Below, one piece after another: positions 51,401-58,209 of a stretch of DNA of 64,000 bases. Origin of the DNA: Hanleya hanleyi (Eukaryota; Mollusca; Polyplacophora; Lepidopleurida; Hanleyidae); NCBI GenBank assembly GCA_036873755.1, contig JAVTVY010025367.1:47581-111580 (forward strand), written 5' to 3'. Position 1 is the first letter of the stretch. Every line of letters begins with the position of its first letter. The position numbers were made by a program, and so were the translations under genes. The notes below the pieces were generated by a model, which worked only from the letters and a program-made list of their open reading frames with translations, had not been told where the DNA came from and searched no databases.

Positions 51401-54400
51401 CTTTTAATCAATTCCTTTTAACCGTGAGCTTAGAAAAAACTGGAGTTGAATGTTAGCTGCAGCTTAATGCGGGATTATCCCATCGAGCACGCTGGGTGTT
51501 GTAATGCCAAGCATGCGTCCGCCACCGGTTACATAGCAAAGGGTTAGTTGACACTCTTCATTTCTTATAATCATCGCGCACGCGCATTCTCTGTCAGCTA
51601 CATCACACTCTGCATGTTTCAAACTCAAGCACACCAAAGAACAACCAACCACCAGACATACAATACGGATGAAATGAACAGGCACATACAGCCCAGAATC
51701 TCTCTCCTGCCTGAAACGCAGATGTCGTCTACTCATCCACATACACTGTCAATTTTCTTAGATCAGCCAAATTTCGCAATCGCAAACGACTCTGTCCCGC
51801 ACTCATGTTCTCACCTTTCATACTATTGCAATTTTGAAGTTAGAATGAATCGTTAACGGGGCAAACAACAAAGCATAGCACTTTACAGGAAATTGGATTC
51901 GCAAAATTCGTGTAGATTCCAAAATCGAGCAAAGTGCCACGCCCACCCTGCAATAAAATATATGATGAAACATCCACCAAATATTCTTCACGAACGTAGT
52001 AGTTCTATCATTAACATATTCTATCATTAACATAAATTATACTGATTTGTCGATATTTGTCAACTGAAAATAATCAATTTTAAAGATCTGTCGGTGGCTT
52101 CATGGGCAACCATTTATGCGAAAAATAAAAACGAACAATCAAACTGGGAAAATGCGAATTGACAGTGTATCTCATAATGTACCACATACTTTTAGGAGTA
52201 TTTTTTTAACATACAATTAAATTTTAAAGGGCAGCATACTTTTGAAAGATGTTTTGAGAGCATTACGTTAAACGAACAAATTCAGAAAGGTGAACATAGT
52301 TTTGAAGGAAAAACTTATTTTCAAACGTATGGTTACTAATACAACATGTTCGTAAGAGCTTTATTTTGGAGTCTGGATGTCATGATATTTTAATTACTGA
52401 ATATGCAATGACGATGATCTGTGTGATTCATAATCATTGGAAAATACCCCTAACTGTTCCTGTTTCTGCAAAAACAGCTTGGTTATCGGTTTCTATGGTA
52501 ATTATATTTCAGAAACTATTGGTAACCAAGTCACGAGAGTGACATCCAAGTACCACTGGGACAAATGTTGGACTGCAAAATAGTGTAATGGGAAAGGAGA
52601 TCTGCAATTATTTCACTATCTATGTATCTTTAGTTCACCGTGTGACATCATTAGAGCTTAGTTTTAAACCAAATCTGTATCTTCAACATCTTTCATGGGC
52701 AATATCTCGGCAACCATTTGGAACATTTTGATGAAATCAACGCCAAATCTCTTAATACAAGACGTCAGTTTCGTATCTTTTAGCCTTTTTAATGGGGAAC
52801 CTACCGCTAAATGTGTTGCCATTCTGAGGCTAAATACAATTTGTATTTCACTGTATTGCAATGCATTTGGTGGATAGAACTTACAGGTTCTGCTTTTTGA
52901 AACAGACTGATAGTTTGAATCCAGAATATTCGTTCTGAGTTTGATGTGCGTTTGAAACTACGCTCATCGATACAATTTAGAATATTACCTTAAAAGACCA
53001 GATTATCACTGTCAGTTTGCACCTTAAAGATTATTCCGTCCATTAGTATACTGCTTATTCTAATTGTACTGTTAAATTTAATATTTTTAACAGAAATGGC
53101 CGCCCATATACCGAAGTAAATATTCATTACACCTCCATAAATTTCAAGTCGTTGATATTCTTCAATACGACTTTAATCAACTTTTTCTCATGGATTATCG
53201 ATGAAAAAAATACAATTCACTTGTTATGACATTGAAAAGCATTATTAGACTATATATGCTGCGATAATATCAAGTATTTATAAATATAGCCAAAGCTTTA
53301 CAAAATCCACAGCAAAAACGCCAACAGATTGAGCAAAGCCAAATAAGGATAACTTACTATTGATATCAACTCCAAGACATAAGGACCACTCCCGTCGCAC
53401 AATCTTCCGGTCTTGGTCCAAATCACAGTAAGTCACGAAACTTTTAGCACACGCACGGGGCTTTATCAATTTTTTCACCATTCGTTTTAAGGATCGAACT
53501 TCTTTTTTCCTCAATTTGTTGTCCATGTCCTTGTCCAGTTCTGAAAATTTCCACTCCACGACTCGTTTTTCTGGTGTATCCATCACAGGATCCGTTGCCG
53601 TCTTGGACCCTCGACCTGACAGATATAAATAAAGTCGAATTAGAACCCAATTCAAGGCACAAGAAACAAACCCGACGATGCGAAGGAACTTACAGTATAC
53701 CTATATATATCTGCATAGTATAGCAAGTGTGAGATCCGAAATTCAATATTCAGCCGTTGTCCATAAAAGAACTTCCGCGTCAATAATCGAAATACCTATA
53801 TCGTATGAAAATTAGCACCAATTCCACATATGTATGAAATAAAAGTAATAAAAAGACAAGATGCATGGTTTCCTACAAAAGAAAGCGGTCATTTTTCAAT
53901 TTGCATGTGTGGACTGTAATACGTACTTGCAACCATTCGAGAAGAATTTGATATTCTGTTGTATTCCTCTGTGAAGACTGTGATTAGATTTGTGTTGAAT
54001 GTTGATCTATCCGTTTGGCTGCACCCTATAAAGATACGAACAAAACGATACAGAATTTGTTTGCACCAATTCCAATAATTACCACTATAACTGATAGCGC
54101 ATATCGAATAAACTTGCATGAGTTTGAACAACAATTAAATATGTCGCTTTCTTGAGGAAAAGAAGGGGTCAACACTTGTCATTTCTATATCATGGAAAGA
54201 CATCATGGCGTTTCCGTCTTCAGATCATCACCATGAACCAGTTAGTTTCTTTCATGTGAAATCTTGAGCCGCTTCTATAAAGTTTCGTCTCGGTCAACGT
54301 TATGGATTTCTCTTTTATTGTAGCCTTAGTTTCTTGTGCTAAGAAACTGACAAAATTTTACCTACCCCGTCGTTTGCCTTTTTTGTTTCCTTTGCTACGT

Positions 54401-54913
54401 TTAGGTTTCCCTGCAAATGTACATGAGTATTCATATATAAAACATACAATTTCCCTTGTGAAAATTATTGAACAAATCGTTTATCCTTACAGACACCTAA
54501 AATAATTGTTTTTTTATAATTTAACTTTCTCAGTAGTTTTTAGTATGTCTTCGGGCATCCATAAAAAGACAAGAGCATATACAATGAAAGAAGGATTTTA
54601 TCAATATGACCAAATGGTTTGGGACCTTGCGGGTATCAACATAGCCTGAGTCGTTGTAATGAGAATATTTGACACGTACTTTTGTTTCAAAACATACCTT
54701 TACAGTCGGGTCTTTTATTACTAGCTGATGTCCCAGGTATTGGCTTGCCATCCGGTGTGGCACACCAACAATATCCTGTGGCCGCATGGCACTGCGTTTC
54801 TGCATATGTTCCATCTTTGTTACATACAGGGATAAATATACCAACCGTCGGTCTTCTAGCAACCACACGAGCTTCTTCTCGTTCTTGTATACACCGAGAA
54901 CCCTTTTTTGACC
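24317..54913 (-). CDS. Multi-exon gene: tandem TY-EC / TY-EC secreted calcium-binding protein, SMOC/SPARC superfamily (partial, 5' end missing)
   Basis: Eight exons on the minus strand join in compatible reading phase: 54913-54698 (TY1), 54025-53927 (EC1 helix A), 53615-53358 (EC1 EF-hand pair), 47988-47893 (linker), 37182-36949 (TY2), 36595-36499 (EC2 helix A), 26307-26259 (EC2 first EF helix), 24490-24317 (EC2 second EF hand and stop). Seven exons begin after a clear AG acceptor with upstream pyrimidines and end at GT, mostly GTAAG/GTGAG/GTATG types. TY domains and EC domains of this family occur in extracellular matrix proteins such as SMOC, SPARC and testican, where they bind calcium, collagen or heparan sulfate and modulate growth-factor signalling; extending that role to this protein is inference. 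Canonical SMOC is FS-TY-SMOC domain-TY-EC; here the first TY is followed by an EC domain, so it is a relative and not a plain SMOC. Signal peptide and any Kazal/follistatin exon were not found. The introns are full of repeats. Confidence 0.85.
25040..25195 (+). repeat. AGTTCCAAGCTCC-type element
   Basis: Starts near GGACACCATGAAACAAGTTT and continues as short imperfect repeats of TTCCAAGCTCCA. An inverted relative with the same start lies at 29050-29225. Confidence 0.7.
25680..25830 (+). repeat. Dispersed repeat, first copy
   Basis: Words CAAATCTAAATTCATGTTTC, TTTTGATAGATG and GTCAGTGGTATGTTCCT recur at 28345-28450 in the same orientation. Confidence 0.65.
25870..26130. repeat. Array of short AACATT/AATGTT words and a 33-bp duplication
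   Basis: Many spaced copies of AACATT, TATAACA and TTTTGGA words, ending in two perfect copies of a 33-bp unit containing ATGTTGGATTGCTCCTGATA. Resembles the palindromic-word arrays at 49.6 and 58.2 kb in organisation, not in sequence. Confidence 0.55.
26259..26307 (-). CDS. Micro-exon: first EF helix of second EC domain
   Basis: A 49-bp candidate exon with acceptor TTTCTTTACAG|GG and donor GCTGAT|GTGTAT, phase 2 in and phase 0 out, matching both neighbours. It encodes DVVRQTVEKYFQALAD, resembling the RVVEWKFSELD helix of EC1 and the RVVHWYFSQLD helix of SMOC proteins. The donor is non-ideal, and the predicted join loses most of the first EF-hand loop, so the 3' edge could be wrong or one more micro-exon could exist. 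It is located 1.8 kb upstream of the last EC exon. Confidence 0.6.
27160..27395 (-). mobile_element. tRNA-derived SINE with 12-bp target-site duplication
   Basis: On the minus strand the head reads GGCCGAGTGGTCTAAG (box A region) and GGTTCGAGCCC (box B), a Ser/Leu-type tRNA-like region. It is followed by a body containing TTCTCTCCGGGTACTCCGGC and TTCCTCCACCAA. The identical 12-mer GATCAGGGAAAG flanks it at 27148-27159 and 27396-27407. The tail on the TSD side is a CCCT-rich run. SINEs with this body motif are known to be widespread in molluscs and other invertebrates. Divergence in the head means it need not act as a tRNA gene. Confidence 0.85.
28345..28450 (+). repeat. Dispersed repeat, second copy
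   Basis: Matches 25725-25830 (CAAATCTAAACTCATGTTTC, GTCAGTGATATGTTCCT). Confidence 0.6.
29050..29225 (-). repeat. Inverted relative of the 25.04 kb GGAGCTTGGA element
   Basis: On the minus strand it starts near TTGGACACCCCAAAACAAGT and continues as TTCCAAGCTCC-type repeats, including tandem AGATGGAGCTTGAC. Confidence 0.7.
29362..29900. mobile_element. 540-bp foldback (long inverted repeat) element
   Basis: Arms 29362-29623 and about 29645-29900 are near-perfect reverse complements over some 255 bp (ACATCGTTTCGGATATTATG, GTCTTCGAAAAGACGCGC, TTATGCCCTAGGAGTTA, TCAGCGTGCAAAGTTGAA), with a loop of about 20 bp. A transcript would form a long double-stranded hairpin. No frame. It ends exactly where the 32-bp array begins. 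Confidence 0.9.
29901..30640. repeat. 32-bp minisatellite, ~23 copies
   Basis: Unit CCCTCAACCACCTCACTCGG plus GCAATACCCCAG, with scattered substitutions. It abuts the end of the foldback element without a gap. Confidence 0.95.
30650..31630. other. Intronic stretch without recognisable feature
   Basis: Opposed short frames at 30744-30974 (-) and 30961-31224 (+) show no domain. Confidence 0.3.
31635..31715 (-). repeat. Retroelement 3'-end box
   Basis: Contains GGACGCGGATATTCTCTAAT on the minus strand and the adjacent GACGACGGCTGAATTATGAA, shared with 39945-40010, 46975-47010, 53745-53800, 55170-55230 and 58190-58225. Confidence 0.65.
31880..32100 (-). repeat. Solo copy of the 7-10 kb dispersed repeat
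   Basis: GAGGATCATGGGTAAATTAA, AATGGCGGCCATGTGAAGG and the TATTTTATTTCCAATCA block match the inverted copy at 10080-10220. Confidence 0.7.
32652..32790 (+). mobile_element. 5'-truncated copy of the same SINE
   Basis: Shares TGTGTGAAAGT, GTTACTTGCCGACGG, TATCCGGGTACTCCGGCTTC and CACCATATGAGTGAAATAAA with the minus-strand SINE at 27.2 kb. The tRNA-like head is absent. Confidence 0.8.
32935..33370. repeat. Inverted pair of retroelement 3'-UTR fragments
   Basis: 32940-33060 (+) and 33240-33365 (-) share CTCAAGCCGGTG-ACGGGC, CATTCAAGATGTCCACATGA and ACAATAAAAG words as reverse complements. The 107-codon frame at 32829-33152 runs into the first fragment and is therefore not taken as a host gene. 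Confidence 0.65.
33380..35260. other. Intronic stretch, unrecognised
   Basis: Two overlapping opposed frames (34199-34534 minus, 34346-34684 plus) are the longest; neither shows a domain or splice logic I can support. Confidence 0.3.
35296..35499 (+). pseudogene. Reverse-transcriptase C-terminal remnant
   Basis: YGVYE at 35301 is followed, after a frameshift, by CADYGDFNQRHRIVLDKLVK, QGYTTERL, FLKLCNKCRPLTEKYDRNVQ and DLWRYVS, then a stop. This is the tail of an RNA-directed DNA polymerase type I recall from many marine invertebrate genomes, where SNIPxxPAYGVYISQL precedes a region like this. Only this end survives. The stop is followed at once by the element's 3' UTR. Confidence 0.7.
35528..35621 (+). 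repeat. 31-bp tandem repeat x3 inside retroelement 3' UTR
   Basis: CTAGGTGCCGTTTGTAATTA plus ATGTGTTTAAC, three copies. The first copy overlaps the conserved GGGCTAGGTGCCGT box that follows the reverse-transcriptase stop. Confidence 0.95.
35655..36005 (+). repeat. 18-bp minisatellite, ~19 copies
   Basis: Unit CTGACTGAGTTACATACT, with ACTGAGAT/ACTGAGTT variants. Because 18 is divisible by three it yields a long His-Thr-Leu-Thr-Glu-Leu repeat frame (35638-36030), which I do not call coding. The seed word GCGTGACTGAGATACAT also occurs as a single copy in the related 3' UTR at about 40205-40225 (minus). Confidence 0.95.
36030..36230 (+). repeat. Retroelement 3' UTR continuation
   Basis: AGAATAATGGTCAGTGATTA, TTCATCATTGAAACCTGTTG, CTCTCTTGTAGGAAACCAT and TATTATTTTTATTTCATA match 46775-46960 in order. 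Confidence 0.75.
36499..36595 (-). CDS. Exon: helix A of second EC domain
   Basis: A 97-bp exon with acceptor GGAAACTTTCAG|GT and donor ACAGG|GTGAGT, phase 1 in and phase 2 out. It reads GCPHSQKRRFLKDLVDYLTM and then a Lys/Ser/Thr-rich stretch. The GCP start and the FLKDLVDYLT helix align by eye with the region joining TY2 to the EC domain in SMOC proteins. It is too short to be seen as an isolated ORF; recognition depends on its position right after TY2. The phase-2 exit is matched by the exon at 26.3 kb, across an intron of about 10 kb filled with repeats. Confidence 0.85.
36949..37182 (-). CDS. Exon: thyroglobulin type-1 domain (TY2)
   Basis: A 234-bp exon, phase 1 to phase 1, with acceptor ATGTTTTCAG|TG and donor GAAAG|GTAAAG. 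It encodes RSCDEERQAAIK, GKIFIPACSPEGKY, QCHTSTEYCWCVEE, GKPIPGTSTHKIKPNCD and a basic tail. All six TY cysteines and the QC/CWCV core are present. It is clearly related to TY1 (shared IFIP.C, QCH, YCWC, GKPIPGTS). It is followed 354 bp downstream by the helix A exon of the second EC domain, the same order as in the first unit. Confidence 0.93.
37600..38030 (-). repeat. Retroelement 3' UTR copy flanking the 34-bp satellite
   Basis: On the minus strand the order is CATTGAAAACTGTTGA, CTTCTGTCTTGCATCTT, TTTTTATTTCATGCACATTT, as in other copies of this UTR; GACGACGACTGCCTTCCCAA at 37630 resembles the terminal box. Confidence 0.55.
38030..38525. repeat. 34-bp satellite with five-unit higher-order repeat
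   Basis: About 15 copies of TCAATGATGATACTCTTGAA plus GCGGTCAACAGTTT. Diagnostic variants recur in register: a 33-bp GATGTACTC unit, TAAAGCGGTGAAC, GCGGCCAAC, GCGGCCAAC, CTAGAAGCGGTCAACATTTT, then the cycle repeats once. The unit resembles AGAAGCGGTCAACAATTTTC plus AATGATG in the dispersed 3' UTR (40082-40110). Confidence 0.95.
38530..39920. other. Intronic stretch without a supported gene
   Basis: Frames at 38783-38974 (-) and 39517-39900 (+) show no domain. A duplicated word GATATAACATAGTATAACGA occurs at about 39241 and 39282. Confidence 0.3.
39925..40320 (-). repeat. Retroelement 3' UTR, most complete copy
   Basis: Reading the minus strand after the stop at 40320: TCTAATTCCGCTTAACCCGG, GGGGCCGTATGAACC, CATATGAACAGTCACAATCA, GTGACTGAGATACATCATTC, GGCATCATTGAAAATTGTTG, ACCGCTTCTCTCTTGCAGGA, then GGATTATGGACGCGGATATT and AATGGACATGGGCCGAATT. 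The boxes occur in this order in several other copies. Confidence 0.75.
40320..40700 (-). pseudogene. Reverse-transcriptase remnant with internal deletion
   Basis: The minus strand encodes TSYLDLYLYKNEAGILSRRI, YDKRDDYNFDIVNYPFLDSN and IPVGPAY, a strongly recognisable block near the C-terminus of an invertebrate reverse-transcriptase family. It then jumps straight to DVQDVWRYVS and stop. The section between, present in the 35.3 kb copy (YGVY to TEKYDRN), is missing here. Upstream sequence to about 40700 continues in a shifted frame. Confidence 0.75.
40720..42356. other. Intronic stretch, unrecognised
   Basis: Short frames only; 42111-42353 (+, 80 codons) lies beside the satellite start and has no domain I know. 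Confidence 0.3.
42357..46265. repeat. ~157-bp satellite array, about 25 units, with 1548-bp higher-order duplication
   Basis: Units share AATCCAAGATGGCTGCCTGG, GGCCATATTGGATTTTCGAA, TCGGACCAGAAAAGGTATCT, TGCACAACTAGACCCCAAGG, ACCTGTGTACCAAATTTGAG and AGTAGTTCCTGAGAAATC. A larger block starting CTCGAGAATACCGTATTAAT at 42359 recurs at 43907, 1548 bp on, with nearly every unit-specific variant kept. Minus-strand frames of 60-159 codons recur with the period and are not genes. Confidence 0.95.
46266..46370 (+). mobile_element. Element terminus: (ACGG)n and hairpin tail
   Basis: The array ends in ACGGACGGACGG runs and ACCACGGACGACGG, then a perfect hairpin GCCCACCATC/TGGTGGTGGTGGGC (46341-46364) followed by TAAAAA. 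Tails of this type (ACGGACG, short hairpin, TAAAAA) are common at the ends of a bivalve repeat family, as I recall; Helitron-like termination by a hairpin is one possibility. Confidence 0.6.
46775..47020 (+). repeat. Retroelement 3' UTR copy
   Basis: AGAATAATGGTCAGCGATTA, GGCATCATTGAAACTGTTGA, CCGCTCCTCTCTTGTCGGAA, TATTATTTTTATTTCATA and ATGGACGACGGCTGAATATT in the standard order. No reverse-transcriptase frame precedes it. Confidence 0.75.
47020..47892. other. Intronic stretch, nothing recognised
   Basis: Contains a short direct duplication CGTTCGTTCA at about 47369. No supported gene. Confidence 0.3.
47893..47988 (-). CDS. Exon: Ser/Thr/Pro-rich linker between the two TY-EC units
   Basis: A 96-bp candidate exon with a strong acceptor (ATCACCTTTCACTTTAG) and donor GAAT|GTGAGT, phase 1 to phase 1 like its neighbours. 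In that phase it is open and encodes a low-complexity hydrophilic segment (LPSEPSLWSRQ, then STSTPEPIRTDNTEE), typical of a flexible, possibly O-glycosylated linker. No domain is recognised. A second frame is also open, so the call rests on splice sites, phase agreement and position between EC1 and TY2. It joins EC1 through a Thr codon and TY2 through a Leu codon. Confidence 0.6.
48000..49600. other. Intronic stretch, nothing recognised
   Basis: Plus-strand frames at 49059-49259 and 49262-49495 are adjacent but show no domain and no transposase motif I can name. Confidence 0.3.
49630..49995. repeat. GGTGTTG...CAACACC palindromic-word array
   Basis: Repeated GGTGTTGA and CAACACC words face each other, including a 30-bp tandem unit (GGTGTTGAGAGCTGGTCAAC plus ACCATAAAGT) x3-4. 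Every unit can fold into a short stem. The period of 30 explains the LRAGQHHKVV frame. Confidence 0.85.
50000..51460. other. Intronic stretch, nothing recognised
   Basis: Several short overlapping frames with no domain. Confidence 0.3.
51464..51742 (-). CDS. Small ORF with hydrophobic segment and Cys cluster, unknown
   Basis: A 92-codon frame with an N-terminal basic stretch, the hydrophobic run IRIVCLVVGCSLVCLSL, then AECDVADRECACAMIIRNEE and CQLTLC before a hydrophilic tail. It looks like a signal peptide or anchor followed by a cysteine-rich segment, which could mean a small secreted protein nested in the intron of the TY/EC gene on the same strand. Against this: no recognised family, no promoter, the hydrophobic run starts about 26 residues in, and it does not fit the phase of the host gene. 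A chance frame is at least as likely. Confidence 0.15.
   Translation of the reverse strand: MWMSRRHLRFRQERDSGLYVPVHFIRIVCLVVGCSLVCLSLKHAECDVADRECACAMIIRNEECQLTLCYVTGGGRMLGITTPSVLDGIIPH
51860..53355. other. Intronic stretch, nothing recognised
   Basis: AT-rich with opposed short frames (52664-52877) only. Confidence 0.3.
53358..53615 (-). CDS. Exon: EF-hand pair of first EC domain
   Basis: A 258-bp exon, phase 1 to phase 1, with acceptor TATCTGTCAG|GT and donor AATA|GTAAGT. It encodes RVVEWKFSELDKDMDNKLRK and then a basic helix, followed by a second EF hand. The first loop D-K-D-M-D-N-K-L-R-K-K-E and the second loop D-L-D-Q-D-R-K-I-V-R-R-E both keep acidic residues at positions 1, 3, 5 and 12, so both should bind calcium. 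Three cysteines (PRAC, TYCD, SLCLG) match the EC-domain pattern of SMOC proteins. Both EF hands lie in one exon, unlike the second EC unit, whose exons are split. Confidence 0.92.
53735..53895 (-). repeat. Retroelement 3' UTR copy inside the 286-bp EC1 intron/flank
   Basis: ATTCAGCCGTTGTCCATAAA, GAACTTCCGCGTCAATAATC, TGTATGAAATAAAAGTAATA and AAAGAAAGCGGTCATTTTTC. It fills most of the gap between the two EC1 exons. Confidence 0.65.
53927..54025 (-). CDS. Exon: helix A of first EC domain
   Basis: A 99-bp exon, phase 1 to phase 1, with acceptor TTTATAG|GG and donor GCAA|GTACGT. It reads GCSQTDRSTFNTNLI followed by an amphipathic stretch VFTEEYNRIS. This matches the position and style of the Gly-Cys-x-x...F/L helix that opens the EC domain in SMOC proteins, and its counterpart GCPHSQKRRFLKDLV in the second unit at 36.5 kb. 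It directly follows TY1 (the join gives a Gly codon) and supplies the cysteine that normally pairs within the EC domain. The donor is slightly weak, but its phase is exactly what the next exon requires. Confidence 0.8.
54698..54913 (-). CDS. Exon: thyroglobulin type-1 domain (TY1)
   Basis: A 216-bp exon, phase 1 to phase 1. The acceptor is a pyrimidine-rich tract ending TTTCAG and the donor is AAAG|GTATGT. The translation shows the full TY signature: a first Cys in SRCIQERE, a GIFIPVCNKDG segment, QCH, GYCWC, PDGKPIPGTS and a final DCK. The six-cysteine pattern and the QC/CWC core are diagnostic of the domain (about 65 residues, usual length). TY domains are protease-resistant extracellular modules, and some inhibit cysteine proteases. 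It is the most 5' exon I could find. The upstream exon must also end in phase 1. Confidence 0.92.
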
Positions 54914-55164
54914 CTGAAATTGCATATGTTATTTGATGTACTGTACCAGCTATCTAACTAAATATTTAGATGATATCAGAAGAATACTGATGCTATCGTC
55001 AACAAGAATAACTTGATCCTGGAGAAGTTAGCATGGCGACTTCACTGTCAAGGTAAGAAAATACTATTCGGTGATGATTTATGCATAACATCTGACATCT
55101 AGTGAGCTGCGGCCGTCCACAAAAAGGTTCTCTCCTAACAATCGCAAGACCTATCTCGTGCAAG

Positions 55165-55345
55165 CGTCAGACCCGACATTCATAACTCAGCCGTCGACCG
55201 TAAGGCCGCGTATATAATCAGATATACCATTTACACGACTCGGGTATCATCAAAAATCAAGCATGCATGGAACGAAAATATACAGGTAAGCAGAAGCTAG
55301 CTTCCTGTAAGAGAGAAGCGGTCATCAGTTTCAGCGATGCTATGC
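55165..55345 (-). repeat. Retroelement 3' UTR copy upstream of TY1
   Basis: ATTCATAACTCAGCCGTCGA and AGAGAGAAGCGGTCATCAGT, in the same order and spacing as other copies. Confidence 0.65.
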
Positions 55346-58190
55346 AAATGGAAACCATTCGAGAGTATCTATTGGTACAGTTCAGCTGAAGGGTTTGGCC
55401 ACAACATTATTACTGACATCAGTCATTGACATCTGCTTTCTTACGAAGAAAACTCATGTCTTTACTTGCAATTGTATACTTATTTGTATTTCAAAGTTGG
55501 ACTCATAGATATTTGTAAGGATTGATAAATGTAAAATAGCTCCTCGGGCGACGAACTAGTGGATCACAAGATTGACGTGTGTATTGATTTTCAATGAAAA
55601 CGATGGCGCATACGACAACAATTAACTAGATAACAACTACAGCTCAAAGAGTTCACTTTCTGTATATGAGGTGTACTGCATCGTTCGTCGGGGATGTTTT
55701 AACACCCTAGATCAGCTTGACACGTGACGAGAGTGAACCTAAGATTAATAGGACACAGCGTTCAAGTCCTAAGCACTTGGGGTTATTTGTGGAGGAATTG
55801 CTTTTGACAGGCTTATGGCTAATGGAAAGACAAGGGTAGGCACGATACCAACACTTCAAGAGATCCATTGAGGTAAACTAGCTTTTTCGTGTCCCCAATT
55901 TGCGAGTTGCTCAAGCAAGAGGCAAAGAAGAGGTATGAGTAAGGACTTTAAGAAAATTACTCCTTTCTCCCCAACTCCCACTCTCTCAACACCAGATCAC
56001 AACACGGTGATCCAGTGGTGGGTATACATATGACAGCCGATTAATACCATAAAGGAACGTGCTTTTTTGGCATTCTATTGAGTCTGGGACTGGGACCTGT
56101 TTATTTGTGTCGAACATTGTGGCATGTATGGAAATTGGCAGCTGCAAGCACGGCAAAGGTTGTGAAGCAAAGTTTGCTTGAGCTCCCCAGAGCTACTTGT
56201 CACAGTGTAGCGTATTATGGAGCCAAGGTGGCATGATTTGTGTGAACAGGTGTTGGTAATATATGCTCTTTTATCTTGAACCCTCGTCTAACCCTACATT
56301 AATAATATGGGTTACAAATGAAGAGGGTCGTCCAATAAGCACCACAGTTGCTGTTCTTGTGTTCGAGTGTTCAGTCACTTGAGAACTGAAATAAGTTGAC
56401 CCAGGAATAGGTTCATTGTTGGAAGTTACTTGCCTTAGTAATTTACTGGTACTTCACCATACCGACGGTCAAGAAGTTCCCAGTCTCGTCATAATGTAGC
56501 TGTTTTACATGCTAGAGTATAACACTCATTTTTGTACACGACTCATTCAACGTTTACCTAAGACAAACTAAAAGCCCCATATACCTTCGTGACTATCAAC
56601 ATCCACCAAACTTAAATCAAAGGACTCCTGCATTAGAAGTATACGAAACCATCCTTTTAAAGGTGCACTTGTTTTTTGAACAATTTTTTAAACACAGAAA
56701 TTGCCCAAATGTGTATCGACGAATAGAGTGATGAGAATATACTATGCACTATTCTGTAATTCTACGAAAACTTGGTTGCATGACATGCACATGAGTTTTA
56801 TAATAAGCGGCCAAAATATGTTATTATAAAAACAGCCTATTTTGTCAAAACTGATTTTGGTTAACGTAATCATATGTTTGCTATGATGGCAAATTCCGCT
56901 GTAAAACGCTACGTATTGACAAAGTAGAATGTTTAGCATATTTTGCCTGCTAATTACATCATTTATTTGCATGTCATACAACCAAGTTTTCGCAGATTAC
57001 AGAATTCTGCGTTTAAAAAGTGTTGAACAAACAAATGCACTTGTGGAGGGATGGTCTCGTATACTAGTGTCAGGGGACCTTTTGATGTTCATGGAGCACC
57101 CATGGTACATTTTAACTTTCAAAAATCCACGATAGCATGATGTTGTTTTTGAAAAATAATTTGCACCTTAATTCATCTGAACAAGAATGAAACAGTCATC
57201 AAACAAATGATCTGTTAGACAGGAATGGACGTATTTTCTTGAATATGAAAAACCCGGTTGGTCATAATTACTCCTTTTCCCATAAAATCCCATATAAACC
57301 ATATCTGCTCCATTAGTTTTTCAACCCATCTCGTTAAACTGTTCGGTTTTAGACTGAAACGAACAAACTGTGAGGCGTCGGAACGTCAAACTTTCCTGTC
57401 TCTTATCAGTCCGCGTTGGGCTCATTTTAAAAGCAGTTACACAACCGATTTTTTCCATAACATCATGGGAAAATTCAAAATGGCGACCCCATGGGTCTAA
57501 GAATGCTTGGTTTTCGCCAAAAAAAAATCCCTACTTCTGTAGCATTTGTTGTACCAAAGTTGATATTTTTCAGAATGTAACTATTTCACATCTGTCGCCC
57601 ATGTTGACCCTATTTATTATCACTCGTTCACAAGAATTATCGTAAGCAAACTGACAATGGATATCCATTAAACCAACACATTTGACTCGATTTTATATAA
57701 TTCGGGGACTTGTCAACCAATGTATCATAGTTTAGCATTCTGGGCCCATTTTGTATGTATTGCTTACTCCTACGCATAAAGCAACATGGGTAAATTCAAG
57801 ATGTCAGTCACTCATGTGGCGTCATTTGGAATTTGTATTCTTGACAATTATTGTCCATTTTGGAGAATTGTCTTCATTAGTCAAAGCCAAGTAATTTTAT
57901 GAGATAATTATCATTATCTGAGTATACTGAGCTCATTATTATAATCAAGTATGAGAAGCATCCGGAGTAATGGAATATGGCAGACAGGATGGTTCCCCAG
58001 AGACAACCGTTTAACCTTTCTAGTCTATGAAAATTTCACTTCCCATTTGATGAGATTGAACTTCCCTACATCATTTCTTATCAGCTTAAGACCATTATGA
58101 GTGCACTTGTATTATCCTTTTGGTTAACTGTTATTCACACAGGCAAAGTTGCACCGTATGTGAATAATATGTGAATACAAACGTCTAGTC
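55345..58190. other. Stretch expected to hold upstream exons of the TY/EC gene; none identified
   Basis: I looked for minus-strand TY (CWC), EF-hand and Kazal signatures and found none I can support. 57430-57900 contains fragments of the ATGGCGGCC/GGTAAATTCAA dispersed repeat seen at 7-10 kb. Confidence 0.3.
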
Positions 58191-58209
58191 CGTCATTCAA
58201 TATTCAGCA

